In this document: positions 1 to 11,277 of the stretch, one piece after another
Position numbering within the stretch: position 1 is the stretch's first letter
Layout of the letters: every line of letters begins with the position of its first letter
Source of the DNA: Plantago major
Lineage: Eukaryota; Streptophyta; Magnoliopsida; Lamiales; Plantaginaceae
Assembly (NCBI GenBank): GCA_026545765.1
Contig: CM048843.1
Coordinates: 91,265,050-91,329,049 of the forward strand
Reading direction: 5' to 3'
Length of the DNA stretch: 64,000 nt
Made by a program: the position numbers and the translations under genes
The notes under the pieces: model-generated
Database searches by the model: none
The model's input: only the letters and a program-made list of their open reading frames with translations
Told to the model about the DNA's origin: nothing

Positions 1-1098
1 CCAACGGTAGTTTTCTAGATGTAGCGTAGGTGGTTAGATACACGGTTTGAATATAAACAATGTGACCTTATAATATATTCAGATAGATTGTATTCCAGTT
101 TGATGAGATGCTTCAATGTTCTACTTTATAAGTAGATTTGTTGAGTTCCAAAAAACAAACGGATAGTTCAAGGCCGTATAGGCACGTTATCTAGAGAACA
201 AACGGGCTGATTCCAAAGTTCGTTTGGAAAGGAGGCACGGTGAGGCTTTACGTGAGTGGACAATTATTACACGTACAATCAAATCCTGACTTTAGACCCA
301 TATACATATGAATCCCGTCTCCTCCATCACTCAACCAGCTCGAGTTCTCATCAAGCAAGTTTAACACAGTTTCTCACTCAACATGAGGGCCAAGTAGACA
401 AAGAAGCCTACGAAGGGTTGCGCTTTCAGAGTCTATAAAGCTTGCTTCAATGGGACCTTTGGCATGTTCAAGTGTTTGAATTTTGAATGCCAAATGCAAG
501 AGGCAAATTATTTAAGAAACACATTGGATTTTGGAATACACATCACAATATAAAAGTATCAAGTAAAGTTCGAGTATTTGTTCCCCCCTAATGTATTGTT
601 TACTACAATAGAACTTAGAAGCTTAGAAGATCCGGTGAGTAAGTAATAGATAAGACTTCATTTTTTGTTTAAAAGAAATTCATAGAAATTTCTTGCACTC
701 CATTCCTTCAATAATTTTTCGGAATTACAGATACTAAATTCTATAAAATCAATAGGAAGTTCACAAATACAAAAAACCTGAACAAACATGAGAAACAAAA
801 CTGATTTTCCTGAACTGGTTTAATGTATATCACATTTTCATCATCATCATCATCATCATCATGATCAAATCTTGGAGGCGAAACACTGCAATTCAGAGAA
901 GGAGACGGAGTTGTACCTTACAACTGAAGCTTAGTTCACATGTTAATAGTTCCTATACTTATTTATAGACATTTACATTGTAAGCTGCTTAGTTCAAATC
1001 CACTAGATTTTATTACAGAACCAGCAAAATAGTGACACGGCTTGGGCTTTGACTCATCTGCTTCATGTACTGGAGACGGTAGAAACAATAGAATGTTG
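1..1098. other. 3' flank of NCA1, no gene seen
   Basis: No supported coding sequence. Short open frames here have no recognisable protein character. A CAT trinucleotide run lies at about 838-863. The part next to 1098 is presumably the 3'UTR of the minus-strand NCA1 gene. Confidence 0.5.
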
Positions 1099-3443
1099 CT
1101 ATTTGCTTGTGAGTTGGCTCTTGAGAAACTCTAGTACTGAAAGACGCTGAAAGCAAGAAGAGTTTGTATCAGATTCAGTTCCAAATGTAAAAGGAACGAG
1201 TAATTTCCACTACTCAATAATGTGTACCCGCTGTTCAAGGCCAACTTCTCCAGGACTTATTGTCAAGGAATCAAGCAGTTTGATACCCTCTTGAAAGCCA
1301 CAGATTGCTGCATCTTCGTTACCAAGATTTCTATCTACATCAGCAACCTTTGCAAGTGATGTAGCTACATCTAAGACCTGGATTCATGAACAATATCAGA
1401 ACAGGATTAAAAATAGAACAATTACGTAGAAAACAAAATTCATCAGATATTGCCACAAGTACTGCATTTTCGTGATCATTTCAGGGATATAGTTGCCTCA
1501 AGAACCCAAAATTGTGTAGCCTAAGCTAATCATCAATATTCAAAATGTCAGCATTAAACCATTAATCAACGAACAAGAGAGATGATTAGCAATGTTAAAT
1601 TTACTCGGAACAGACAGTTCACTCGTTTATTAACCCTTGACAGGTAATATTTCTCGAAAAAAAGTAGGTTTAAGGAGATATTAAGCATGTGTATCAGTGC
1701 ACATTTATAGCAGAGACCGTGAGCATTCTTTACACAGTCCAGTTTGAGAGTATGATGTCTTTGAATTTGTTGATTGTTAGTTTTTGAGTTTGCTTACCTG
1801 AGAAGATAAGGGTGAAAGACTGTTGATCGCATTCCGACGAACATTCAAAGCTTGAGAATAGAAGGATCTTGCATCTTGCAAATTCCCTTCATAGAATTTC
1901 AGGTCTCCAATTTTATTTAGTGAAACAGAAAGGGTATGTGTTACCTGCAAGAAACACCAGAAGTCATTTCGAGCCACACTTGGTAGACAGAACTGGAGAT
2001 GATAAACTACATGCTAAAATTATACAACATGCAGACCTCAAGGTCATCATTGGGAACTTTCGAAAGGAAAGTGGCACTTTCTTCAAAGTATGAGATTGCT
2101 GAACTGGCATCTCCAGTAGACCGACTGAAACAGGTACAGTTTATGCTTAGCCAAACACACCTCAAAGGTACTACACACAGTTTGATAATTACACATGCAA
2201 AGAAAATTAAGTACGAGAATTTTAATAAGAAAGGATAGAAAGAGAGAGGACAAACCAGCAATCGCCGAGCATGCCTAATACAGCACCGAGCTGAGAGCAT
2301 AACTCGGGAGTGTTCCCTGTCCTTTCCAGCTCTTCTCTAACATCCTCAGCACATACACTAAGCCTTGATTTTGCACTTTCTACATTATTCGCACGAAGTG
2401 CCTAAATTGAAATGGATAATATAAGAAATTAGTTGTTAATAGGGACAGAGTGAGATAAGAAGAAAAGGCTGTTTGGGAGTAAAAACTGAAAGACCACAGC
2501 TGTATAGCCTAAACAAGTACATACATTCACTAAGCCTGGATTTTAGTATTTAAGTCTGAACAAGTATAAACATTTACTGAGCCTTGATTTTACGTTTTCT
2601 ATGTTATCCATGCGAAGAGCCTATATTGAAACTGATAATATATAAATTAGCTGTTTACAAGGACGGAGTGGGATATAAAAAAAAGCCTACATAGGAGTAA
2701 GAAAATGAAAGAGCAAACGCAACAACTGTATACACCAAACAAGTACAAACATATCACAAGATCTTAACAAACTTACTCTCATGGCCTGCTGCACCAAGAA
2801 TGCACCTCGTTCAAGAGACACGTCCTCGTATATTATTTTCTTCTTCTCGCCTTCTCTTTCTTCCTTGTCAGCATCTACATGAGATCTTTTAATCCTAGCA
2901 TGGCCATCAATGAAACGATCGACAACACTCTGAAGATTCGAATCATCTTCAATCTTCTCAATGTCAGCACCACATAAGGGACAGTCCTTGAACCGTGAGA
3001 TACATGCTCTGATTTCAGACAAAGAGTCATCAGAATTTTTATAAAGGAACAGTAATCAATCTTACTCAACAAAAGGGTGCAAATGGAAAGCTGACGTAAC
3101 ATTGGGCTTACTTGCAATAGACATGTGAACAAGGAACACATTTGCTACATTCGAAAAGAAGCGCTTGGCATATAACGCAGCTAAGGGGGCCTAACTTGAA
3201 CGTCTGGGAATCATATCCGAAGGGGCATTTGGCTGGAATTACTGAGTCTTGCTGGGCCTTGTTTTCACTGACTGCATTTTGTTTAGTTTGGGTTTCACTA
3301 GATTTCTTGACAGATGCATCATCAGGCCGAGATGCCTTGGTAAAGGGACATACCGGTGTCATCTTAGTTTGGGTTTCGCTAGATTTCTTGACAGATGCAT
3401 CATCAGGCCGAGATGCCTTGGTAAAGGGACATACCGGTGTCAT
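1099..3443 (-). CDS. NCA1: NCA1-like RING/TPR protein (catalase chaperone)
   Basis: Seven coding exons, read on the minus strand: 3443-3112, 3008-2777, 2401-2256, 2124-2037, 1944-1798, 1377-1228 and 1146-1099. They have GT-AG junctions and join in one frame of 381 codons including TAG. In order the protein has a duplicated Cys-rich N-terminus, CPFGYDSQTFKLGPLSC, a RING-type finger ending in CPLCGAD, a helical segment, and TPR-like repeats (for example THTLSVSLNKIGDLKFY). It ends in VLEFLKSQLTSK. This matches plant NO CATALASE ACTIVITY 1, a cytosolic protein known to fold and activate catalase. The first ATG (3443) and the in-frame ATG at 3362 begin near-identical 27-codon units. Starting at 3362 gives the N-terminal length I recall for the family. 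I see no disabling change, so the gene is probably functional. Identification rests on recalled family sequence. Confidence 0.9.
2356..2765. repeat. Tandem duplication of NCA1 exon 3 acceptor region
   Basis: About 220-bp period. The start of exon 3 plus adjacent intron (about 2356-2545) is repeated, diverged, at about 2577-2765 within the same intron. A further short piece of the motif lies at the junction (about 2527-2545). The upstream copy keeps an AG followed by an exon-like stretch, so it is a decayed pseudo-exon. Confidence 0.8.
3282..3443 (-). repeat. 81-bp in-frame tandem duplication in NCA1 exon 1
   Basis: Two head-to-tail 81-bp units (3443-3363 and 3362-3282), each encoding 27 residues that begin MTPVCPFTKASRPDD. 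By eye they differ at one base, so the duplication looks recent. Each unit carries its own ATG, and the frame is kept. Confidence 0.95.
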
Positions 3444-3561
3444 CTTGTTTTATACCTACAACAGAAGCAAAATACTCACTTAAAGTCTCGTCACATTGCC
3501 ATAATCTAAATACCTCAATCATACAGACATAATTCAGAGAAGGCCACTGTGTCACGAAATT

Positions 3562-4430
3562 TTACAAGAAACGAAAAACTTGATAAAGTGGCTCAAAAAT
3601 CTTTTCTCCGGTTTTAGAAAATGAAGAAGCATCAATACTTCTCACAAACATCGATCCGGATGGAGTATTCACCAAAAAGTTAATCAAACCCCTATTCTTT
3701 CTATCACTCCACCCATCCGACATGATCGAACATCCAACTTTCGATCTTTCTTCCAAGTTACGTTTCATCAAATCATTGGTGTACTCCACCTCCTTCTTCA
3801 AAAAAGGAACTCTTACCTCATGATAACTTGGAGGCTTAAGGTGTGGTCCATATTGCCCAACCGCTTCAAGCATCACCTTGAAGCTCTTTGACTTCACAAC
3901 ATTAAATGAAATGCCATTGTTGTATAAAAACCGACATATATATTGTCAAGTTCTCTCCCGAGCTTCTTTGTCATAATGATCATTTATGGTTGATTGCTTC
4001 TTCTTGCTTTGGACACTTGCTTCCGGAGATCCATGTACGTACCTATACATTGGGCCTTTTGCAATCTTCTTTGAGGCTTGAGATGAAGTTGACATTGTAT
4101 TTAGTCTCTTTCCTTGAGACCTTAGCTTTGAAATTTCTTCAACCTCTTCCATATCCACATCCTCATCCACCTCCATATGAATTTTTTGCATCATTCTTCT
4201 TTTTTATTGCTCCTCTCAATGTCTCTTTAACATGTTCCGGTGTTTTAACACAAGAAGTGACCTCTCCTTTCTTTCCCATTTGATGATCCTTTGCTCTTGT
4301 AATACCACCATTGCTCACATGACCACAATAATTGCACCTTACTTTCTTGGTGTTATTAGCTTCCACCATACTATTGAATTCCTATCCTATATCAACATTT
4401 TTACCCTTCGGAACTATCCTTTCTTCCATT
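3562..4430 (-). pseudogene. hAT-type transposase remnant (BED finger + DUF659 part)
   Basis: The N-terminal part (about 4430-4163) has a BED-like zinc finger beginning with CNYC. After a frameshift near 4180 comes an acidic linker, then a DUF659-like segment including SIMSDGWSDRKNRG (within 3897-3562). An in-frame TGA near 3946 and loss of everything after 3562 show it is dead. This family supplies transposase of hAT elements. It lies inside the NCA1 leader intron on the same strand. Its terminal inverted repeats were not identified. Confidence 0.75.
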
Positions 4431-4739
4431 GATGACATATCTACGGAGATTCATGATAATCAAACAATCAATGGATTGTAATAAAGTAATCAACCAAAAC
4501 CCCCAACTAAATTTAATTAAAAGTTAAAACCCTAACTCATATTCTCATAATATCAAATCATGTCCAATTGAACTATAATAGGTCCAAATAACTAAACAAA
4601 ATCAAGCATAAGATAGTATTGAAGCAATAAAACAAGAATTAAGCAAAAGCCCCAATTCAATTTCATAAAACCCTAATTTAAAATTGGCTAATTAAAGTGA
4701 AATAATCCAACATACCTTACTCAATTGGTTGGCTACTGA

Positions 4740-5120
4740 TGAAGTGAGGTAAGTCGGTCAAGATCCGCCGGAGAAGACGCCGGAGCTGGGCGGGAGGTGG
4801 CGTTTTTTTCTTTCTTGTCGTTCTCTCTGTTTTTCGCTTCTGCAGTCTGCTTTGCTTTTTTTTTGCTTCTGTTCGCTTGTTCGCTTCTGCAGTCTGCTTT
4901 CTTTCTTAAGTGGGGGTAAAATTTTTAAGTGGGGTAAAATTTCCTTAAGAGGTAAAATTTTTAAGTGGGGTAAAATTCCACCAAACGCTCTAGGACGAAC
5001 TAAAGCATCCCGGGCGATCGCGCCCGGGATGCGATACTGAGATCGCGGTCTGTCGCGTCAGACCGCAATCTATATTTGTACCGCCTAAACGCCTGGGGGC
5101 GAGATTGCGCCGAGATTGAC
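4740..5120. repeat. GC-rich repeat with two perfect hairpins
   Basis: Inside AT-rich intron DNA there is a tandem GTGGGGTAAAATTT-type motif (about 4910-4980). It is followed by a 28-base hairpin at 5005-5032 (12-base arms, 4-base loop) and a second hairpin at 5045-5066 (8-base arms, 6-base loop). This may be the terminal part of the neighbouring transposon. Confidence 0.6.
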
Positions 5121-5573
5121 AACCATGGCTGAAACCAGAACTTCCACTCCGAGTCTTATTAACTAGACATTTCCATACTTATATAAGCCAAGTTCCACGC
5201 CGAATTTCGATGTAGAATGCAATTGTAATCACATATAAACAAAAACATAAAAAACCGAACTTTTCTCCAGGAGTAGTTGGAATTCCTAGTGTCCAATAGC
5301 GTGATTTCGCATTGTGAACTATTGTCTTCAGTTGAGCCAAGAAATTCCATAAAGCAATCATTTTTCAGCTAAGGATAAGCATTCTGACTACATAAGTTGA
5401 ACAAATTACAAAATGTCAAGAAAATGTAGAAGCAATACAAATGACCAAACATTACACAAGCATAAACAAATCACCAAGATAATAAATGGGTTATTCACAT
5501 ACGAGATATAATCTTGAAATTACAAAGATTAGGTATAGAACAGTAAAACAAAAGGGAACTAATTGATACAAAC

Positions 5574-5725
5574 CTGAGTTCTTCAACCTTTCTTGAACTT
5601 ATGCCTATCTGATAGATATCAATCTGAACTTTACGGATATCAGTTAATTTCCAGAGAAATTATTACGTGTGAGAATCAATGAGCTTGTTAGGAGGAGAAA
5701 AATAATCGTGTAGCTGAAAATAGCT
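5574..5725 (-). other. Probable NCA1 5'UTR exon
   Basis: On the minus strand this segment has a CT-rich start (GAGAGA-type tract at about 5727-5740 on the plus strand) and ends in a good donor (CTCAG then GTTTGT at 5574/5573). The matching acceptor, TTCTGTTGTAG, lies at 3456-3466, 12 bases before the NCA1 ATG. That gives a leader intron of about 2.1 kb that contains the hAT remnant. The 5' end is approximate and no transcript evidence was available. Confidence 0.55.
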
Positions 5726-5750
5726 AGAGAGAGAGAGAAAATTCCGAACA

Positions 5751-6500
5751 TTCATTTTCGTGGTGAAGAAGAAGGAGAAGCCATGGATTTTCGTGAACCG
5801 TCAGTTGAATTGGGCTTCAAGGCAAGCTGATCAGCCCAATGATTCAGATATGGCCTCTGTATGTAGCCCAATTGCCCAATCCAATAATTTGACACTTTCA
5901 TTTCTTTTTTCCTTTTCTCGATTCGGCGATTTTCACACATACTAACCCGTGATACGTGTTTAACGTTCGAGTAACATGGGATTCCAAATAACTTAGCTTT
6001 ACTAAATACATGTGAATATCAACTAACTTAAGGAGGGTTAGTTAGACACTAGACCCTCTCCCAATTCGACTGAATGAATTCGACTGAAGGTATATATCAT
6101 CTTAAGCTAGGGTTTATGTTTTTTATGTTTTGGACTTGATTTGCGATGTTTTGCTGTTTCGATAATCCGAATTTTCATTTTGCTGATTGTCCGGTGTTAA
6201 TCATCGTTGTGCTGCTCTGATTTTTTGCGTACATGTGTGATTCTATGGATGTTTCCATGTCTTTCTCCATATGTATGTTATTTTATGGATTTTTTGGTGT
6301 TGAATTTGATCGTTGTAATTGAAACAAAAAAAATCTGAGAGAAATATTTGATTTCTTTATAGAATGGTTGGTGTTTATGTTATAGCAAGTAATCATTTTG
6401 GTTTTTGTTAGTATATAATTCATGGTGTTGCTCAAATGTTAAATGTCATCATGGAGATTTTTAATGTTTTGTTTCCTTCTTCTATATGTTGGCTTTTTGT
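5751..6500. other. NCA1 upstream region, no gene
   Basis: This is upstream DNA of NCA1. An AGGGTTT telo-box-like motif lies near 6108. No open frame with protein character was found on either strand. Confidence 0.45.
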
Positions 6501-7122
6501 AGATATTATATATTTTTGGCAATGTATGTGATGTTTGGATGTGAATGCTTAAGATCTTGATGTTTTCACTCAGTCTAGATATGGCTATTTTCCTATCACC
6601 TGCAATTCTTAACTAGATATGTCTATTTTTGTAGCACCGACAATGAAAATTAAGTTACAGCTAGACTACATGTATGATATAATCACAAAATCACAACTAA
6701 TAATTTGTGAATGTTCAGTATCTCACTGATAGTTATTCTCACTGATAGTCTTTTGTCTGGTTTTCAAATCTATTCCTCAAAATCAACTCCCTTCGTTTTC
6801 AATTCTAAATTAGGATTTAAGATAATTGTTGGACTTTCTTTTTTGAAATAGTTGAGAGTTCGGTGCTTTGAATATGAAAGGTCATTTTTTTAATGGCAAT
6901 GTAGATTTAGATTGATGTTAGAAATTTTTTCAAATTGATTTGTCAAGTAGTAGTTAATTACACAATTTGTATAGTTGTGTAATTAATTAGTTAAATATAT
7001 AAGACGCGGGCGATCGTCCGGTAGGCTTTCGCGATCGTCGGGCGATCACCCGAATGCATGAAAATGTACCATTTTGGTATCATTTATTCATTGAATACAT
7101 TATTTTACATAATAAGGACAAA

Positions 7123-8168
7123 AATATAGCCAGGGCCATTGCTTCCTCCAAATAAAAACACCATAATAAAAAATACACCATAATAAATAAAAACAAACAT
7201 ATCACATACAGAAATGAAAAATACTAACCAACTTTATAAGATTTATTTTTGAATTTGATAAAATTGCTAGCCAGGGTCATTGCTTCCTCCAAATCTGCGA
7301 TAAACTTATTATACTTCTCTGCCGGAACTTTATAGGGTACGATAAAGCTTTTCCAAGATGATGAAATCATGCTAACAGAGAACCAAAACCTTAAAGGGGA
7401 TTCCTTTTTTTGCTCTATATAATTAAATAGTAAAGACCATGAATCTATTACAGAGCTATAAATCATATAGTTCTCGTCCAATGAAAGAAGGTCATCTAGA
7501 AAACAGTTTGATTGAAGGAAATCAGGACCCCAATAAACTCTTACTTTCGAATTTTCATCACCTAATAGATGAATATATTCAGAGAAACAATAGTCCACAA
7601 CCTTCTTCCTTAGCAGTTTCATAACATCAAGAACTTTATGATTTTTTTTTAACAGATTTGATACACAATCATAAGTAACATTCTCAACGCCACACTGTAG
7701 TGAACATCCCATACCATCATTTTCAGGCGACTCATTGATCAGCTCATCAAACTGTGATAAATCAACATCAGTAATATCAGTAAATGGCTCATTAAATAGT
7801 ATGAAATCCCCTTGTGTTTGTAATGGGTCAACTGCTTTCTTTTGTACAACACAATCATCTTCAGGTGGTGTGTTGAACAAAAGATCAATCTGCTTCTTGG
7901 GATCAAAATCATAGAGCTTGGAAAACTCAGACTGCATCTTCTTCTTCTTCAGCTGCAACTCTTCAACCATAGCATCGAATGTTGCCCAAAATTTTGGGTT
8001 CTCCCAGAAATTTTGGCTTTCATCAGATTGTTGCGACACCACAGTTTTCTCTTTCTCAACAATACCCTTCTCAACAGCACACTTCTCACCAGCACCCTCA
8101 ACATTGACATCTGAATTAACATTGGCTGATGTAGACTTGTCAAATCCAGGACAAATCCTTGACATATA
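7123..8168 (-). mobile_element. Inserted block carrying the 313-codon ORF
   Basis: This block interrupts the repeat unit, which is continuous at the matching point of the next unit (near 9212). ATATAG flanks both sides (7117-7122 and 8164-8169), consistent with a short target-site duplication. A 24-base stretch at its left edge (7122-7145) repeats an internal segment of the ORF at about 7271-7294 with one difference. No terminal inverted repeats were found, so the mechanism is unclear. Confidence 0.5.
7224..8165 (-). CDS. Uncharacterised 313-aa ORF, Ulp1-transposon associated type
   Basis: Single open frame from ATG at 8165. The first 110 residues are acidic and Lys-rich with a charged helix (VEELQLKKKKMQSEF). 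The middle is acidic, and the last 150 residues look globular (YWGPDFLQSNCFLDDLL, SSVIDSWSLLFNYIE). In my recollection this resembles the region just before the Ulp1-type cysteine protease domain in plant transposon-borne proteins. No protease catalytic His-Asp-Cys segment follows. The frame ends at KSYKVG, where a GTTAGT donor could continue to a lost exon. It is most likely a truncated transposon passenger gene. The function call is weak. Confidence 0.45.
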   Translation of the reverse strand: MSRICPGFDKSTSANVNSDVNVEGAGEKCAVEKGIVEKEKTVVSQQSDESQNFWENPKFWATFDAMVEELQLKKKKMQSEFSKLYDFDPKKQIDLLFNTPPEDDCVVQKKAVDPLQTQGDFILFNEPFTDITDVDLSQFDELINESPENDGMGCSLQCGVENVTYDCVSNLLKKNHKVLDVMKLLRKKVVDYCFSEYIHLLGDENSKVRVYWGPDFLQSNCFLDDLLSLDENYMIYSSVIDSWSLLFNYIEQKKESPLRFWFSVSMISSSWKSFIVPYKVPAEKYNKFIADLEEAMTLASNFIKFKNKSYKVG

Positions 8169-8211
8169 GGTTGCTTGAATACTTCACAAATAATAAGTAA
8201 TACAAAATATA

Positions 8212-8584
8212 CGTTACCCAGCTGATACGTCTAAGTTAGCTCCAGCAAATAGTCCACTTGCGCTGCGAGACATGTATTTAGTATTTCTAAAATTTATTGG
8301 TGCAAGTAAGATTATTACAAGCCCCTTCACGATGTACGAAAACATATTTTATACATTTGCTATAGTGTTTTCGGAGGGTTTGAGGTTTTAACAAATTAGA
8401 GAGTTTGTAGCTAATAGGTTGATGGGAGCGGAAAATGATGCAACGAAGCTTGGTAATTTGTTGGCCACTTATGCTAAGAATTGGCGATCCATCTTGAGAG
8501 CGTTGCTAAATGATCCGGAGAAAAAGGGTGAAGGAATATTGGTGCTTCTTGGATATTCGGTACCACCATAGTCGTCATCCGGTA
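8212..8584 (+). pseudogene. RIP-like pseudogene, copy 1
   Basis: 5'-truncated copy of a ribosome-inactivating-protein-like gene (plant rRNA N-glycosidase family, PF00161 type). It keeps the C-terminal half of the domain with the family's E-x-x-R-F active-site pattern. An in-frame TAA immediately follows that motif (about 8389). The N-terminal half is absent. It is presumed non-functional. Confidence 0.7.
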
Positions 8585-9260
8585 GGTATTATATATTTTT
8601 TGGCAATGTATGTGATGTTTGGATGTGAATGCTTAAGATCTTGATGTTTTACTCAGTCTAGATATGGCTATTTAAATAGCACCTGCAATTCTTAACTAGA
8701 TATGTCTATTTTCGTTGCACCGACAATGGAAATTAAGTTACAGCTAGACTACATATATGATATAATCACAAAATCATAACTAATAATTTGTGAATGTTCA
8801 GTATCTCACTGATAGTTATTCTCACTGATAGTCTTTTGTTTGGTTTTCAAATCTATTCCTCAAAATCACCTCCCTTCGTTTTCAATTCTAAATTAGGATT
8901 TAAGATAATTGTTGGACTTTCTTTTTTGAAATAGTTGAGAGTTCGGTGCTTTGAATATGAAAGGTCATTTTTTTAATGGCAATGTAGATTTAGATTGATG
9001 TTAGAAATTTTTTCAAATTGATTTGTCAAGTAGTAGTTAATTACACAATTTGTATGGTTGTGTAATTAATTAGTTACATATATAAGACGCGGGCGATCGT
9101 TCGGTAGGCTTTCGCGATCGTCGGGCGATCACCCGAATGCATGAAAAATGTACCATTTTGGTATCATTTATTCATTGAATACATTATTTTCCATAATAAG
9201 GACAAAAAGATAGATAGGTTGCTTGAATACTTCACAAATAATAAGTAACACAAAGTATAC

Positions 9261-9691
9261 GTTACGCAGCTGATACGTCTAAGATAGCTCCAACAAATAG
9301 TCCACTTGCGCTGCGAGACATGTATTTAGTATTTCTAAAATTTATTGGTGCAAGTAAGATTATTACAAGCCCCTTCACGATGTACGAAAACATATTTTAT
9401 ACATTTGCTATAGTGTTTTCGGAGGGTTTGAGGTTTCAACAAATTAGAGAGTTTGTAGCTAATAGGTTGATGGGAGCGGAAAATGATGCAACGAAGCTTG
9501 GTAATCTGTTGGCCACTTATGCTAAGAATTGGCGATCCATCTCGAGAGCGTTGCTAAATGATCCGAAAAAAAAGGTGAAGGAATATTGGTGCTTCTTGGA
9601 TATTCGGACCCACCATAGTCGTCATCCGGTAGGTATTATATATTTTTTGGCAATGTATGTGATGTTTGGATGTAAATGCTTAAGATCTTGA
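9261..9691 (+). pseudogene. RIP-like pseudogene, copy 2
   Basis: Nearly identical to copy 1 and missing the same N-terminal half, so it is truncated. At the position where copies 1 and 3 have TAA, this copy has CAA, and its frame (ATG 9320) runs past the E-x-x-R-F motif to 9691. Near 9570 a run of A replaces GGAGAAA of the sister copies and changes the downstream frame. It is a fragment, not a complete toxin-family gene. Confidence 0.7.
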
Positions 9692-10560
9692 TGTTTTCAC
9701 TCAATCTAGATATGACTATTTTCCTAGCACCAGCAATTCTTAACTAGATATGTCTATTTTCGTAGCACCGACAATGGAAATTAAGTTACAGCTAGACTAC
9801 ATGTATGATATAATCACAAAATCACAACTAATAATTTGTGAATGTTCAGTATCTCACTGATAGTCTTTTGTTTGGTTTTCAAATCTATTTCTCAAAATCA
9901 CCTCCCTTCGTTTTCAGTTCCAAATTAGGATTTAAGATAATTGTTGGACTTTCTTTTTTGAAATAGTTGAGAGTTCGGTGCTTTGAATATGAAAGGTCAT
10001 TTTTTTAATGAAAATGTAGATTTAGATTGATGTTAGATTTTTTTTTTTTTCAAATTGATTTGTCAAGTAGTAGTTAATTACACAATTTGTATAGTTGTGT
10101 AATTAATTAGTTACATATATAAGACACGGGCGATCGTCCGGTAGGCTTTCGCGATCGTGAGGCGATCACCAGAATGTATGAAAATGTACCATTTTGGTAT
10201 CATTTATTCATTTAATACATTATTTTCCATAATATGGACAAAAAAGATAGATAGGTTGCTTGAATATTTCACAAATAATAAGTAACCCAAAGTTTTTGCG
10301 AAAGTCTAAAATAAAGCTCTAAATAGAGTTGTTAGTGTTATTTGCAGTAACTAACAACTATATAGACTGTATGGAACACAAGTCCAAGAAGGTTGTCACA
10401 TGCGGCTGTTATAGTTCTAGCTTCCATTAAGTTTTCAAATTCATGAAGAAAGGTATTGTAGAGAAGTTCGTCTACCCTTTCAAGGGTAGCAGCCATCCGT
10501 GATACAGCCCGCTATGTCTACTTCTTCTTCAAATTCTTACTCAAAACGATATTCTAAAGT

Positions 10561-11277
10561 TTTTCAAAGAACCCTCAACCCCAAACCCTCTTTACCCTGG
10601 ATTTCAACGTCGATAGTGACGACTATTTTAAGTTTATGATTAAGAGACACGATCGAGTTGAAGCCGTGGCTGGATCTACATTCCATGGTATTCCGGTAAC
10701 ATCCCTTGCAAAGCTTTATAAGTACACGGTAATTAGACTATATAGAGATATAGAAGGTGAGGTCCCACTTGAACTTCTTTTTCAAGAATCGTACCTTTAC
10801 CTCATAGGTTACAAATGTGGAGATGTTTGGCATTTGTTTGTTGATCTAGGTAAGGATCTAGCTAAGCTTCTTGGTCCATGGATAGACGATATCAAATTTA
10901 GTATACGTTACCCAGCTGATACGTCTAAGTTAGCTCCAGCAAATAGTCCACTTGCGCTGCGAGACATGTATTTAGGATTTTTAAAATTTATTGGTGCAAG
11001 TAAGATTATTACAAGCCCCTTCACGATGTACGAAAACATATTTTATACATTTACTATAGTGTTTTCGGAGGGTTTGAGGTTTTAACAAATTAGAGAGTTT
11101 GTAGCTAATAGGTTGATGGGAGCGGAAAATGATGCAACGAAGCTTGGTAATCTGTTGGCCACTTATGCTAAGAATTGGCGATCCATCTCGAGAGCGTTGC
11201 TAAATGATCCGGAGAAAAAGGGTGAATGAATATTGGTACTTCTTGGATATTCGGTACCACCATAGTCGTCATCCGGT
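10561..11277 (+). pseudogene. RIP-like gene, longest copy 3, nonsense-truncated
   Basis: The longest of the three copies. The frame opens after a stop at 10555-10557, and the first ATG in frame is 10636. It contains an N-terminal beta-rich half and a helical half with the E-x-x-R-F active-site pattern, as expected for the rRNA N-glycosidase fold. A TAA at 11083-11085 falls just after that motif, and homologous sequence continues to about 11225. No signal peptide is visible in frame. Family assignment rests on fold-level pattern, so moderate. It is probably a pseudogene as read here. Confidence 0.65.

Noticed and set aside
256-438. 60-codon frame at the left edge
   Set aside because: Begins at GTG, has no domain, and sits downstream of NCA1 without promoter features.
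3142-3509. Plus-strand open frames opposite NCA1 exon 1
   Set aside because: They are antisense shadows of the duplicated NCA1 coding exon and have no protein character of their own.
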